Source: Rhizobiales bacterium Y(2018) | GTDB taxonomy: Bacteria > Pseudomonadota > Alphaproteobacteria > Rhizobiales > Aestuariivirgaceae | Direction of reading: 5' to 3' | Assembly: GCA_005502925.1 (NCBI GenBank) | Contig: SCPD01000002.1 | Span: forward strand, 372,001 to 436,000 | DNA length: 64,000 nucleotides | Shown here: piece by piece, positions 53,701 through 60,948 of the stretch | Layout: each line of letters starts with the position of its first letter | Position numbering within the stretch: position 1 is the first letter of the stretch | Program-made: the position numbers and the translations under genes | Notes under the pieces: model-generated | What the model was told of the DNA's origin: nothing | The model's database searches: none | The model's input: the letters and a program-made list of their open reading frames with translations, nothing else

Positions 53701-54275
53701 TGGTGCTCGGTCGTGTCGATATGGCGGGTGCCGAACAGCATGGCGAAGGCGGCCATGGCGGCGGTGACGAAAAAGGCGATGTCCTCGGTGACCGGCAAGG
53801 GAACGGCGCCAGCCGTCGACCAGCCGGGCGCCGCCATCATGGTCTCGAGCGCGAAGGACACCGCTTTGAGCTGGATCGAGATGTAAGGAATGATGCCGAC
53901 CGCGGCGATGAGGGCGACGATCGCCCCCAGCATCTCGTTCTTGCCGTAGCGCGCGGAGATGAAATCGGCGATCGAGGTGATGTTCTGGCGCTTGGAGATG
54001 TCGACAATGGTCTGCAACAGCTTCCAGCCGACCACGAAGACCAGTATCGGGCCGATATAGATGGGCAGGAAATCGAGCCCCGAGCGCGAGGCGACGCCGA
54101 CGCTGCCGAAATAGGTCCAGGAAGTGCAGTATACTCCAAGCGACAGGGCATAGATGAAGGGCCGGGGCGTTCCGGGCGCGCGCCCACGCGCCTGGCGGTC
54201 GCCGAAGCTCGCCACCGCGAACAGCAGGCCGACATAGGCGAGGCCGGCGAATAATACGGTCCAGCTATGGAACAT
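50742..54275 (-). CDS. crbS: Hybrid histidine kinase with sodium/solute-symporter domain, CrbS/MxtR-like
   Basis: A 1177-residue membrane sensor. Residues about 1-480 are a sodium:solute symporter-like domain with many helices (SLGVYCTSWTYFGSVGVA). A PAS-like region follows (VDNVGQGIAVFDSEGRLVCWN text). The kinase core has His near 821 (AAASHDILQPLNAA), the N box LVSNAIKYT, and G boxes DSGPGIAE and GLGLGLSIVE. A receiver domain at the end has Asp near 1105 (VILADYHLHSDDG). CrbS/MxtR proteins have this exact order and control acetate use through CrbR, which is encoded nearby. Confidence 0.92.
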   Translation of the reverse strand: MFHSWTVLFAGLAYVGLLFAVASFGDRQARGRAPGTPRPFIYALSLGVYCTSWTYFGSVGVASRSGLDFLPIYIGPILVFVVGWKLLQTIVDISKRQNITSIADFISARYGKNEMLGAIVALIAAVGIIPYISIQLKAVSFALETMMAAPGWSTAGAVPLPVTEDIAFFVTAAMAAFAMLFGTRHIDTTEHQDGLIMAIAVESVVKLFAFIAAGLFITFAMMGGPSALIEHVRQTADISALFSKGFAGGSWLTQTLLAMIAIMLLPRQFHVTVVENASSRDIKRAAWLFPLYLVAINIFVVPIAIAGLAHFQPGVTDGDTFVLALPVLAGSPTFALIAFLGGLSAATAMVIVEAVALSIMVCNNLVMPIMLRRRMERAQIHHDMGWVLIAIRRIAIAVILLLAYSYYRMIGSTAALAQIGLISFAAVAQFAPAFFGGLVWKRGTARGAMAGVTAGFALWAYTLFLPSFADAGWIDRSLITDGPFGIGLFRPRMLFNLAFDPLTHGVIWSLLVNSAVYVAVSLLRAPSPIERMQAAVFLTRDMPLSVAPGFRLWRTAVTVGEVEATVARYLGVERTSRAFAEAAAAREIAHDRKSEADIRMLRFAEHLLASAVGTASSRLVMALLLERHSKNPRGAMKLLDDASAAIQYNRDLLQSAIDNVGQGIAVFDSEGRLVCWNERFCTLLALPADMSRIGTPLEEVIDVMLRAQAIDPARLPQMRLDRLNRITATRGPLVEHLDRRGMVLDLHASKMPEDGGYVVTFTDITQSVQAAEALKRANETLERRVEERTAELTRLNSELAHAKSEAEAANLGKTRFIAAASHDILQPLNAARLFTASLVERKVRGESGELVRNVDASLGAVEDILSALLDISRLDAGALKPEPSVFLIDDLLKALKLEFAPAALERGLTLTVIPCSLVVHTDRRMLRRVLQNLVSNAIKYTRSGRVLMGCRRKGDALRIEVHDSGPGIAEHSQAVIFQEFERLGQDKGVEPGLGLGLSIVERIARMLGHPLRLVSRPGHGSCFAITVPRAARTELVETSPRAVSRLSNRIGGLTIFVVDNEPQILEAMQALLGGWDARVITARSAAEALDRFAAEADRVDVILADYHLHSDDGLKLIEHLRAKAGRQVPAILITADRSRLVQENAAEQGVQYLRKPVKPAALRAALAQFAAQAQAAE

Positions 54276-54404
54276 CGGACCTCAGGGACAGGTTTCTGGC
54301 ACTTTAGCTATTTGCAGCCATGGCTTTCAACCGGAGCGTGACTGAGGTACAAATTCCTGGTTTGGGGGCCGGGCCAACCGGCGCGCATCTGAAAGGCAAA
54401 CAAG

Positions 54405-54818
54405 ATGAGCATGTGGCAAGAATTCAAGAGTTTCGCTTTCAAGGGCAATGCCTTCGATCTCGCGGTGGGCGTGATCATCGGCGCGGCGTTCGGCAAGATC
54501 GTCCAATCCATCGTCGACGACCTGATCATGCCGATCATAGGGTCCTTCGGCAGCCTGGATTTCAACAACTATTTCTTCGGCCTGTCCTCGGCCGTGAACG
54601 CGACCACCCTGGCCGCCGCCAGGGATCAGGGGCCGGTCCTCGCTTATGGCAGCTTCATCACCGCTCTGGTCAACTTCCTGATCGTGGCCTTCATCCTGTT
54701 CCAGCTGGTGAAGGTCTCCAATCGCATGCGCAAGGCCGAACCGCCGTCACCGCCTCCGGCGCCGACGCCCAGTGAGAAGCTTCTGGGCGAGATCCGCGAC
54801 GCGCTGGTCAAGAAGTAG
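54405..54818 (+). CDS. mscL: Large-conductance mechanosensitive channel
   Basis: A 137-residue inner-membrane channel that opens under osmotic downshock. The N-terminal amphipathic helix and first membrane helix read [20 protein letters not shown], and the second helix is [21 protein letters not shown] proline-rich linker ([13 protein letters not shown]) precedes the C-terminal helix bundle. It is a single gene with its own terminator. The 129-bp region before it has no evident regulator site. Confidence 0.97.
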   Translation: MSMWQEFKSFAFKGNAFDLAVGVIIGAAFGKIVQSIVDDLIMPIIGSFGSLDFNNYFFGLSSAVNATTLAAARDQGPVLAYGSFITALVNFLIVAFILFQLVKVSNRMRKAEPPSPPPAPTPSEKLLGEIRDALVKK

Positions 54819-54842
54819 GCTTCCCGATATGCAATCCACCGG

Positions 54843-54872
54843 ACCCGGGTGCTTGCCACCCGGGTTCTTTTT
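54843..54872 (+). terminator. Rho-independent terminator of mscL
   Basis: ACCCGGGTG, loop CTTGC, CACCCGGGT, followed by TTCTTTTT. The 9-bp GC stem with a T-run is a textbook intrinsic terminator, and it lies only 16 bp before the next start codon. Confidence 0.85.
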
Positions 54873-54887
54873 GGCCGGGACCTTCCG

Positions 54888-56090
54888 ATGACCTCTCTTT
54901 CCGCCTCAGCCCTTCTCGACAGCATCACCAAGGCCAGCCGCGACGAGCCCGATTCAGGCATCATGGCGGCGGTCAATCACGGCATCGGGAGGCCCGACAT
55001 CATCCCGCTGTGGTCGGGCGAGGGCAATCTGCCGACGCCGGAAGCCTTTTGCCGCCCGGCGATCGAGAGCCTGCTCAAGGGCGAGACGTTTTATACGTGG
55101 CAGCGCGGCATTCCGCCCTTGCGCGAGGCGCTGGCCCGTTATCACAGCCGCCATTTTGGCCGTGCTTTCGAGGCGGAGAGTTTCTTCGTCACCGGCGGCG
55201 GCATGCAGGCGATCCAGACCATCCTGCAGATGATCGCCGGCGAGGGCGACGAGATCGTCCTGCCGACGCCGGCCTGGCCCAATTATGCCGGGCCCATGCG
55301 GCTCATGGGCGCCAAGCCTGTCGAGGTGGCGCTCGATTTCGCCAATGGCCGCTGGCATCTCGATCTCGACAAGCTCTTCGCGGCGATCACGCCCAAGAGC
55401 AAGGCGATCGTGCTCAACTCGCCCTCCAATCCGGTGGGCTGGACGGCGAGCCTCGATGATCTGAAAGCGGTGCGCGACGAATGCCGCAAGCGTGGCCTGT
55501 GGATCGTCGGCGACGAGGTCTATTTGCGCTTCTACTATGGCGACAAAGGCGAGCCCCGGGCGCCGTCCTTTCTCGATATCTGCGACACCGAGGAACGGCT
55601 CCTCCTCGCCAACACCTTCTCCAAGAATTGGGCGATGACCGGCTGGCGGGTCGGCTGGCTGCAGGCGCCCAAGGCTGTGGGTCCCGCCATCGAGCGCATC
55701 ATCCAGTACAACACGTCGGGCACCGCCGCCTTCCTGCAGCAGGGCTGCGCCGTGGCCCTCGATGAGGGCGAGGATTTCATCGCCGCGCAGGTCGCCAAGG
55801 CGCGCGCCAACCGCGATCTCGTCGCCGCCGCCTTGCGCGCGCACCCGCAGATCCGTTTTGAACTGCCCCGCGGCGCCTTTTACATGTTCTTCGCGCTCGA
55901 CGGCATGACCGACTCGCTTGCCACCACCTATCGCATCATCGACGAGGCCGGCATCGGGCTCGCCCCCGGCGGCACATTCGGCCCGGGCGGCGAAGGCTTT
56001 CTGCGCATGTGTTTCCTGCGCAATCCGGCGAAGCTCGGCGAAGCCATGGACCGCTTCGGCAAATGGCTGAAGACGTCGAAGCCGGTTTGA
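54888..56090 (+). CDS. PLP-dependent aminotransferase, class I/II
   Basis: A 400-residue aminotransferase. Family text includes FFVTGGGMQAIQTILQMI, NSPSNPVGWTA, VGDEVYLRFYYG, and the PLP lysine in NTFSKNWAMTGWRVGWL near residue 245. It belongs to the aspartate/aromatic group of fold-type I; the amino donor is not clear. It stands alone. The start ATG lacks a strong ribosome site, and the mscL terminator directly precedes it. Confidence 0.9.
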   Translation: MTSLSASALLDSITKASRDEPDSGIMAAVNHGIGRPDIIPLWSGEGNLPTPEAFCRPAIESLLKGETFYTWQRGIPPLREALARYHSRHFGRAFEAESFFVTGGGMQAIQTILQMIAGEGDEIVLPTPAWPNYAGPMRLMGAKPVEVALDFANGRWHLDLDKLFAAITPKSKAIVLNSPSNPVGWTASLDDLKAVRDECRKRGLWIVGDEVYLRFYYGDKGEPRAPSFLDICDTEERLLLANTFSKNWAMTGWRVGWLQAPKAVGPAIERIIQYNTSGTAAFLQQGCAVALDEGEDFIAAQVAKARANRDLVAAALRAHPQIRFELPRGAFYMFFALDGMTDSLATTYRIIDEAGIGLAPGGTFGPGGEGFLRMCFLRNPAKLGEAMDRFGKWLKTSKPV

Positions 56091-56420
56091 TCAAAACTTT
56101 TGCAGGCGCGAAGGCATGCTGCCCGAACGGGCGTTGCATTGCACAATGCGAAGGCATAGGGGTGATTTTCGGGTCCTGCCTCCGATTTTTGGATTTTGAG
56201 TTTTATTATTTAATATCAAGTTGATATAAGAATTTTCGAGACCCTCGATCAGTCTGGCACGACCGTTGCTATGCATACTGCATCGCAATATGTCGATTGG
56301 GGTTCCTCCCATCTCCTCAGGAAGCAATTGCGCAAACTCAGGTGCTCATGGGTTCCCCCCAACTTTGCACCAGGGGGCAGGCAGGTGAATGGTTGCGCCG
56401 GTCTGCCCCCGCCCATTTTT
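56091..56420. other. 330-bp intergenic region with an AT-rich block and a candidate sRNA unit
   Basis: No protein gene is supported here. An AT-rich block spans about 56185-56245 and includes the 7-bp dyad ATATCAA-G-TTGATAT (56213-56227). It is followed by a sigma-54 promoter consensus, a hairpin, and a terminator on the plus strand. The flanking genes converge on this region, so it is not a promoter for either of them. Confidence 0.7.
56254..56270 (+). promoter_or_regulatory. Sigma-54 (RpoN) promoter, perfect consensus
   Basis: CTGGCACGACCGTTGCT fits the full RpoN consensus YTGGCACG-N4-TTGCW with no mismatch, giving correct -24 GG and -12 GC spacing and a predicted start at 56281. The AT-rich block and dyad just upstream fit an IHF or activator region. 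There is no protein gene downstream on this strand. Confidence 0.65.
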
Positions 56421-56421
56421 T
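56281..56421 (+). ncRNA. Candidate sigma-54-dependent small RNA, about 141 nt
   Basis: Predicted from the promoter start to an intrinsic terminator: GGGGGCAG (56373) pairs with CTGCCCCC (56403), and six T follow at 56416-56421. Near the 5' end, TTCCT (56303) and AGGAA (56319) close a loop CCCATCTCCTC that is complementary to ribosome binding sites. This resembles the anti-Shine-Dalgarno hairpins of several rhizobial trans-acting sRNAs. CCCCCC at 56355 could also pair with the terminator's G-run, an alternative fold. A 78-codon open frame starting at 56271 exists but looks non-coding. Confidence 0.4.
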
Positions 56422-57368
56422 CACGAAATGCTCTGCCGGATGTCCTTGGCGATGGCTTTCTGCGCATCGAACTGGGCGCGCCGCCGCGCGATCTCTTCGG
56501 GCGATAGCCTGTCGATATTGCAGTAGTCGAGCTTCCACGCGACCGAGTTGCTCCAGCGCAAGGGCGATTGCACCGTGGTTCTGGCCGCCGGCGCGTTCTC
56601 GAGAAGCTCCAGCGCCAGATCGAGCGTGAAATCCTGGGATGCCTCGTCCTTCGGCCGCCCGGCTGAATTGCCGAGCGGAAAGTCCGAGAACAGGAAGCGC
56701 GGCACGCCGACATATTCGACGATGTCCTTGGCCGCGCCCATGACGACCGTCGCGATGCCTTCTGCTTCGAGCGTCCGTGCCGCGAGGCTCACCGTCTGAT
56801 GGCAGACCGGGCAGTTCGGCACCAGGATCGCCGCGTCGGCCTTGTCCGCGCGGCAGTGCCGGACGATCTCCGGACAGTCGGTTTCGAGCGTCGCGCGGTG
56901 GCTGCGATTGGTCGGCGCGCCATGGAAGCGTTCCGCCAGCGCGCCGAACCGGCCGCGCGCCTGCGCCCGCCGCATCGCGGCAAGCGGGAAATAGGCGCCC
57001 TGATCTTCCGCCGTCGTATGGGCGCGGTCGATGGCGACATGCGAGATGCGCAGATCGTGGTCTTGCGCCGTGTCGCCGGAATAGACCTGATAGAATTTCG
57101 CCGCCGCATTATAGGCAGCCCCCGGTCCCTGATCGCCCTTGTCCGGCTGATAGGGAGCGGCGGTGGTGATGAGCGCGATGCGGCAGTCGGTCAAGGGCCG
57201 GCTCAAGCGCGCGAAGGGCGCATCCGCATAATGCGCCCAGCGATAGGGTGCGCCATAGCCCAGGGCCGAATAATAATCGCGTATCCGGTCAAGATAGGGA
57301 ATGGGCGCATCGAGCGCATCGGCGAAACCGAACTCCTCGCGCTCGTCTGTTCGATCCGTGCTGGTCAT
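56421..57368 (-). CDS. GrdB-like protein (glycine/sarcosine/betaine reductase selenoprotein B family), Cys form
   Basis: A 315-residue protein related to the substrate-specific B subunit of glycine/sarcosine/betaine reductases. The selenocysteine region of GrdB corresponds here to DAAILVPNCPVCHQT, with Cys186 and Cys189 and no UGA. KGDQGPGAAYN and LTTAAPYQ-type text (LITTAAPYQPDKG) also fit the family. Such Cys homologues occur in aerobes without the rest of the reductase, so their reaction is unknown; redox or methylamine chemistry is possible. I start at MTSTDRTDEREE; the frame upstream overlaps the divergent gene. Confidence 0.8.
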   Translation of the reverse strand: MTSTDRTDEREEFGFADALDAPIPYLDRIRDYYSALGYGAPYRWAHYADAPFARLSRPLTDCRIALITTAAPYQPDKGDQGPGAAYNAAAKFYQVYSGDTAQDHDLRISHVAIDRAHTTAEDQGAYFPLAAMRRAQARGRFGALAERFHGAPTNRSHRATLETDCPEIVRHCRADKADAAILVPNCPVCHQTVSLAARTLEAEGIATVVMGAAKDIVEYVGVPRFLFSDFPLGNSAGRPKDEASQDFTLDLALELLENAPAARTTVQSPLRWSNSVAWKLDYCNIDRLSPEEIARRRAQFDAQKAIAKDIRQSIS

Positions 57369-57385
57369 GTTAGGAGCTTGCCACT

Positions 57386-58246
57386 GTGGCGGACGGGGTG
57401 CAAATGGCGGCGGCGATGATACGGAGCATCGATCAGGGCATGGATGAGGCGGTGGTCGCGCGCATCGAGGCGCGTCTCGCCGATATAGGCCGCGACCACC
57501 GGGTGGCAATCCCGCTCGCCATCGAAAGCGGCAGCCGGGCCTGGGGCTTTCCCTCGCCCGACAGCGACTATGACTGCCGTTTCGTCTTCGTCCGGCCGCT
57601 CGATCATTATCTGTCCCCGTGGCAGCGCCGCGATGTCATCGAGACGCCGATGGACGGGATTCTCGACGTCAATGGCTGGGATCTCGGCAAGGCCCTCAAG
57701 CTGTTGCTCAAAGGCAATGCGGTGATCATCGAATGGCTGAATTCACCGATCGCCTATGGTGTCGATCCGGGCTTCCGCCAGGAGTTCCTGGATCTCGCCC
57801 GCGACGTCGCCGATCGCCGCCTGGTGGCGCGTCACTATCTGCATCTGGGCGAGCGCCAGCGGCGTGAGTATTTCGGTGACGACCGCATCGTCGCGCTGAA
57901 GAAGATATTCTATGCGCTCCGCCCGGCCGCCGCCTTGCGCTGGCTGCGCCATCATCCGCAACAGGCGGTGGCGCCCATGCATTTTTCGACCTTGCTCAAG
58001 GGGTGCGAGGCGCCCGCCGCGGTCGTCGAAATCATCGAGGACCTGATGGCGCGCAAGGCGGTCACGCGCGAGCTGGGCTCCGGCCCGCTGCCCGAGCCGG
58101 TGCGCGCCTTCATCGATGCGGAGTTCGAGGAAAGTCGGAACGCGTTTCCCCAGAAGCCGCAGGCCATCAACCCGGACTCCCGTGCCCGCGCCGAGGCCTT
58201 CTTCCAGACCACGATCCGGCGCTTCTCCGAAAATCCCTCACCCTGA
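57386..58246 (+). CDS. RlaP-type nucleotidyltransferase (DNA polymerase beta superfamily)
   Basis: A 286-residue protein of the YcgL/RlaP family. The nucleotidyltransferase motif appears as ESGSRAWGFPSPDSDYDCRF, with the metal-binding aspartates in SDYD. The rest is helical. RlaP members are often linked to RNA-ligase or repair loci, but no such partner is here. I start at GTG, 9 nt after AGGAG; in-frame ATGs lie 6 and 10 codons later. It is divergent from the GrdB-like gene by 17 bp. Confidence 0.82.
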   Translation: MADGVQMAAAMIRSIDQGMDEAVVARIEARLADIGRDHRVAIPLAIESGSRAWGFPSPDSDYDCRFVFVRPLDHYLSPWQRRDVIETPMDGILDVNGWDLGKALKLLLKGNAVIIEWLNSPIAYGVDPGFRQEFLDLARDVADRRLVARHYLHLGERQRREYFGDDRIVALKKIFYALRPAAALRWLRHHPQQAVAPMHFSTLLKGCEAPAAVVEIIEDLMARKAVTRELGSGPLPEPVRAFIDAEFEESRNAFPQKPQAINPDSRARAEAFFQTTIRRFSENPSP

Positions 58247-58345
58247 GGCGCCCGGCGCAGCCGGGCCTCGAAGGGTATGCTTCAGCGCTCTCGCTCTATC
58301 CTGATGGACGCTTCGAGGGCCGCTGCGCGGCCACCTCAGCGTGAG
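58243..58345. repeat. Compound palindromic repeat element in the RlaP/MttB gap
   Basis: Two hairpins, CCCGGC-GCA-GCCGGG (58251-58265) and GGCCGC-TGC-GCGGCC (58318-58332), sit within a larger inverted repeat formed by CCTCGAAG (58266) and CTTCGAGG (58311). The outer bases are CCTGAGG and CCTCAGCGTGAGG. This is the layout of rhizobial intergenic repeats. It separates two convergent genes and may end both transcripts. Confidence 0.7.
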
Positions 58346-58364
58346 GAGTGTAGGAAGCCACGCG

Positions 58365-59939
58365 CTAATTCACGCTGTTCGGCAATTCCCGCTCACGCCT
58401 CGCGATGAAGTCGCGCAAAGCCTCGTCGACCGCTTCGTCGAGCTTCGGCTCTTCATATTGGGCGAGCATCGCGCTCGCCTTCTCGCGCCCACGCTGGTCA
58501 TGGTCCTTGGCGCCCTCCGCCGACCATTGCTCGAAGGAATTGAAGTCCATGAGGCTCGGCATGAAAAAGGCGCTCTCGAAATGCTCGAGCGTATGCTGGG
58601 TGCCGAGGAAATGGCCGGCCGGGCCCACTTCGCGCACCGCCTGCATGGCGTCCTTGAAATCGGCGAAGGAAAGGCCCTGACCATATTTGTACCAGGAGGC
58701 GAGCTGTTCGGTGTCGGTGACGAATTTGGAATAGCCGGCGCATAGGCCGGCTTCGAGCCAGCCCGCCGCATGCCAGATGTAATGCGCCCCCGACAGGATG
58801 GCGGCATGCATCAGCATATTCGCCTCATAGCCGGCCTGCGCGTCATTCACCTTGGAGCCGATATGGAAGCCCGAGGTACGCCAGGGCAGATTGTACTTCC
58901 GCGCCAGCGCGCCCATCAGATACATCATCTGCGCCGCTTCCGGCGTGCCGCCCATGGGGGCACCCGACTTCATGTCGACCGTCACCATGAACTGGCCGTA
59001 AAGCTGCGGGCTGCCCGGCCGCACCAGCTGTGTGAAAGCGAGACCGGCGAGGGCCTCGGCATTGACCTGCGCCACGGCGCCGACCGACGAGGCCGAGGTC
59101 GAGGCGCCGCACAAAGCGAAGGGCGCCAGGATGCAGGGCTGGTTATGCGCCGCATAGACCTTCAGCGCGTCGAGCATGGTCGCGTCCCAGACCAGCGGCG
59201 AGTTGCAGTTGGTGATCGACACGACGACGGTGTTGTCGCGCACGAATTCATCGCCGAAGACGATGCCCGCCATCTTCATCACATCCTGCGCGCGCTCCTT
59301 GGCGGTGACGATGCCCATGAAGGGCTTGTCGGAATATTTGAGCGCCGAATGGATGATGTGGAGATGCCGCTTCGGCACCGGGACTTCCATCGGCTCGCAG
59401 ATGATCGAGCTCGAGGAGTGGAGCGTCGGCGACATATAGGCGAGCTTGTGGAAATTATTGAGATCGGTGAGCGAGCCATAGCGGCGCTGATTGTCGAGAT
59501 CGCGCACATAGGGGGCGCCATACATGGGCACGAAGACGGAATTCTTGCCGCCGATGGTCACCGAACGGTCGGGGTTGCGCGCATGCTGGGTGAATTCGGA
59601 CGGGATCTGGCGGACCAGCTCCATGAGCAATGCGCGGTCGATGCGCACCCGCGTCTCGCGCACATCGGCGCCCGCCTTCTTCCACATGGCGATCGCTTCG
59701 CCATCGCGGAACTCGCAACCCACCTCTTCGAGGATCTTCAGCGATTCCTCGTGGATGAGCTCGATCGCCTCCTGCGGCACGATCTCATAGACGGGAATAT
59801 TGCGGGTGAGCGCTGGAAAAGACGGCACCGCCTTGGCGCGCAAGGACCGCCGGCCCTCGCGCCCGCCGCTGCGCCGCCCCTGGGCCGAAACCTGCTTGGA
59901 CATTTCGTTCGTGTCGATGGCGGGTCGGGTGTTTTCCAT
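58365..59939 (-). CDS. MttB family methyltransferase (non-pyrrolysine)
   Basis: A 524-residue trimethylamine methyltransferase-family protein. It opens with a basic low-complexity leader, then the family text IVPQEAIELIHEESLKILEEVGCEF; GIVTAKERAQDVMKMA and MYLMGALARKYNLPWRTSGF follow. The frame is uninterrupted, with no in-frame amber codon, so it is a non-Pyl member. Characterised non-Pyl homologues (MtgB, MtpB, MtyB) demethylate glycine betaine, proline betaine or carnitine-like amines. No corrinoid protein gene is beside it. It lies downstream of the LuxR gene on the same strand. Confidence 0.9.
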   Translation of the reverse strand: MENTRPAIDTNEMSKQVSAQGRRSGGREGRRSLRAKAVPSFPALTRNIPVYEIVPQEAIELIHEESLKILEEVGCEFRDGEAIAMWKKAGADVRETRVRIDRALLMELVRQIPSEFTQHARNPDRSVTIGGKNSVFVPMYGAPYVRDLDNQRRYGSLTDLNNFHKLAYMSPTLHSSSSIICEPMEVPVPKRHLHIIHSALKYSDKPFMGIVTAKERAQDVMKMAGIVFGDEFVRDNTVVVSITNCNSPLVWDATMLDALKVYAAHNQPCILAPFALCGASTSASSVGAVAQVNAEALAGLAFTQLVRPGSPQLYGQFMVTVDMKSGAPMGGTPEAAQMMYLMGALARKYNLPWRTSGFHIGSKVNDAQAGYEANMLMHAAILSGAHYIWHAAGWLEAGLCAGYSKFVTDTEQLASWYKYGQGLSFADFKDAMQAVREVGPAGHFLGTQHTLEHFESAFFMPSLMDFNSFEQWSAEGAKDHDQRGREKASAMLAQYEEPKLDEAVDEALRDFIARRERELPNSVN

Positions 59940-59996
59940 GGGGTGGAGCCTAACCTTGCCGCGCGCCGCCTGTCTTCCGTAAAACGACGTTACGCC

Positions 59997-60845
59997 TCAC
60001 TTCCCGCCTTCGGTGTCGGTATCGAGGCGGCGGGAAATGGAGGCGACGAAGCGCGAGAACAATTCGCCCTGCGAGCCGATGTCGAGCTTCAGATAGATGT
60101 TCTTGCGGTGGATGCGCACGGTTCCGGTGGCGATCCCGAGAATCTTGCCGATCGCTTCCGAGGAATTGCCCTTGAGCACGAGCTCCGCGATCTCGCTCTC
60201 ACGCGGGGTGAGCCGGCCCTCGCCGAAACGGTGGAAGGCTGAGACGAGCAGGCGCTCGGTCGCATCGACCTTCGGATCGGAGCCTCCCGGGCCCGAGAAC
60301 CGGCTGTCGATATCCTTCCAGTGATGGGCTGCGGCGGCGGCGACCAGCGGCGCTACGCTTTGCAGTCTTTTCCGCTCCCTGGTGGCGAAGGCCTGCAGCC
60401 GTCCGGCGTCCCGCATCAGCGAGATGACGATGCGCGTTCCGGCCTTGATCGGAACGAAGAAGGCGATCTCTTCCGAAAGCCCGGTCTGTACATAATAGGA
60501 GCGGAAATATTCGCTTTGTGGAAAGCGGTCCGGCGCCAGGTCGGCGATCCGGTGCGGACCCGGTCCCCAGGTTTCGGGCTTGGCGATGAAAAGGGGATCG
60601 AGCAAATAGGGCCCGGCCTGATAGTCGTCGACGAAGACGCGCCGCTTCACCGCCGGGAAAGTGTCGAACAGGTCGATCGGCCGGGCGCTGTGGCAATAAG
60701 CGAAGATCACGGAATAGTTGAAGGGCGCCACATGTTTGAGCGAGTCGATCAACGTTGGGGCGAAATCGGTCGTGCCGATGGCGGTGACGGTCGCCGCCAG
60801 GCTGTCATTCCAGGCCTTTTCGCCGATATCGGCTACGTTGACCAT
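59997..60845 (-). CDS. LuxR family transcriptional regulator
   Basis: A 282-residue regulator. The N-terminal 200 residues form a GAF- or autoinducer-domain-like sensor with no recognised ligand motif. The C-terminal helix-turn-helix is LTPRESEIAELVLKGNSSEA, then IGKILGIATGTVRIHRKNIY. It is divergent from the transporter operon and upstream of the MttB gene by 57 bp, so it probably governs both. A luxI-type gene is not present. Confidence 0.88.
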   Translation of the reverse strand: MVNVADIGEKAWNDSLAATVTAIGTTDFAPTLIDSLKHVAPFNYSVIFAYCHSARPIDLFDTFPAVKRRVFVDDYQAGPYLLDPLFIAKPETWGPGPHRIADLAPDRFPQSEYFRSYYVQTGLSEEIAFFVPIKAGTRIVISLMRDAGRLQAFATRERKRLQSVAPLVAAAAAHHWKDIDSRFSGPGGSDPKVDATERLLVSAFHRFGEGRLTPRESEIAELVLKGNSSEAIGKILGIATGTVRIHRKNIYLKLDIGSQGELFSRFVASISRRLDTDTEGGK

Positions 60846-60861
60846 CGTCCTATCCCATTTA

Positions 60862-60916
60862 GGATATATACAGTTCAGGCCTCGACTGCGATCATTTTAC
60901 CACTTGTGGGATATAT
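60862..60916 (+). promoter_or_regulatory. GGATATAT direct repeats in the luxR/transporter intergenic region
   Basis: GGATATAT at 60862-60869 and 60909-60916, 47 bp apart, in the 103-bp divergent region. A small dyad, TCCTA-N7-TAGGA (60848-60864), overlaps the first copy next to the luxR start. Candidate binding sites for the LuxR protein. Confidence 0.4.
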
Positions 60917-60948
60917 CGCTAGAGCCTCGTCGCGGATTCATATTGTTC

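Noticed and set aside
52764-54254. A 496-codon plus-strand frame across the symporter part of the kinase
   Set aside because: It is rich in charged residues only because it is antisense to hydrophobic helices; no domain is visible.
54294-54318. TGGCAC ... TTGCA before mscL as a sigma-54 promoter
   Set aside because: The spacing between the two elements is about 10 nt instead of 5.
56271-56507. A 78-codon plus-strand frame at the sigma-54 promoter
   Set aside because: Its ATG lies before the predicted transcription start, it has no ribosome site, it runs through the terminator and into the antisense of the GrdB-like gene, and it has no recognisable sequence.
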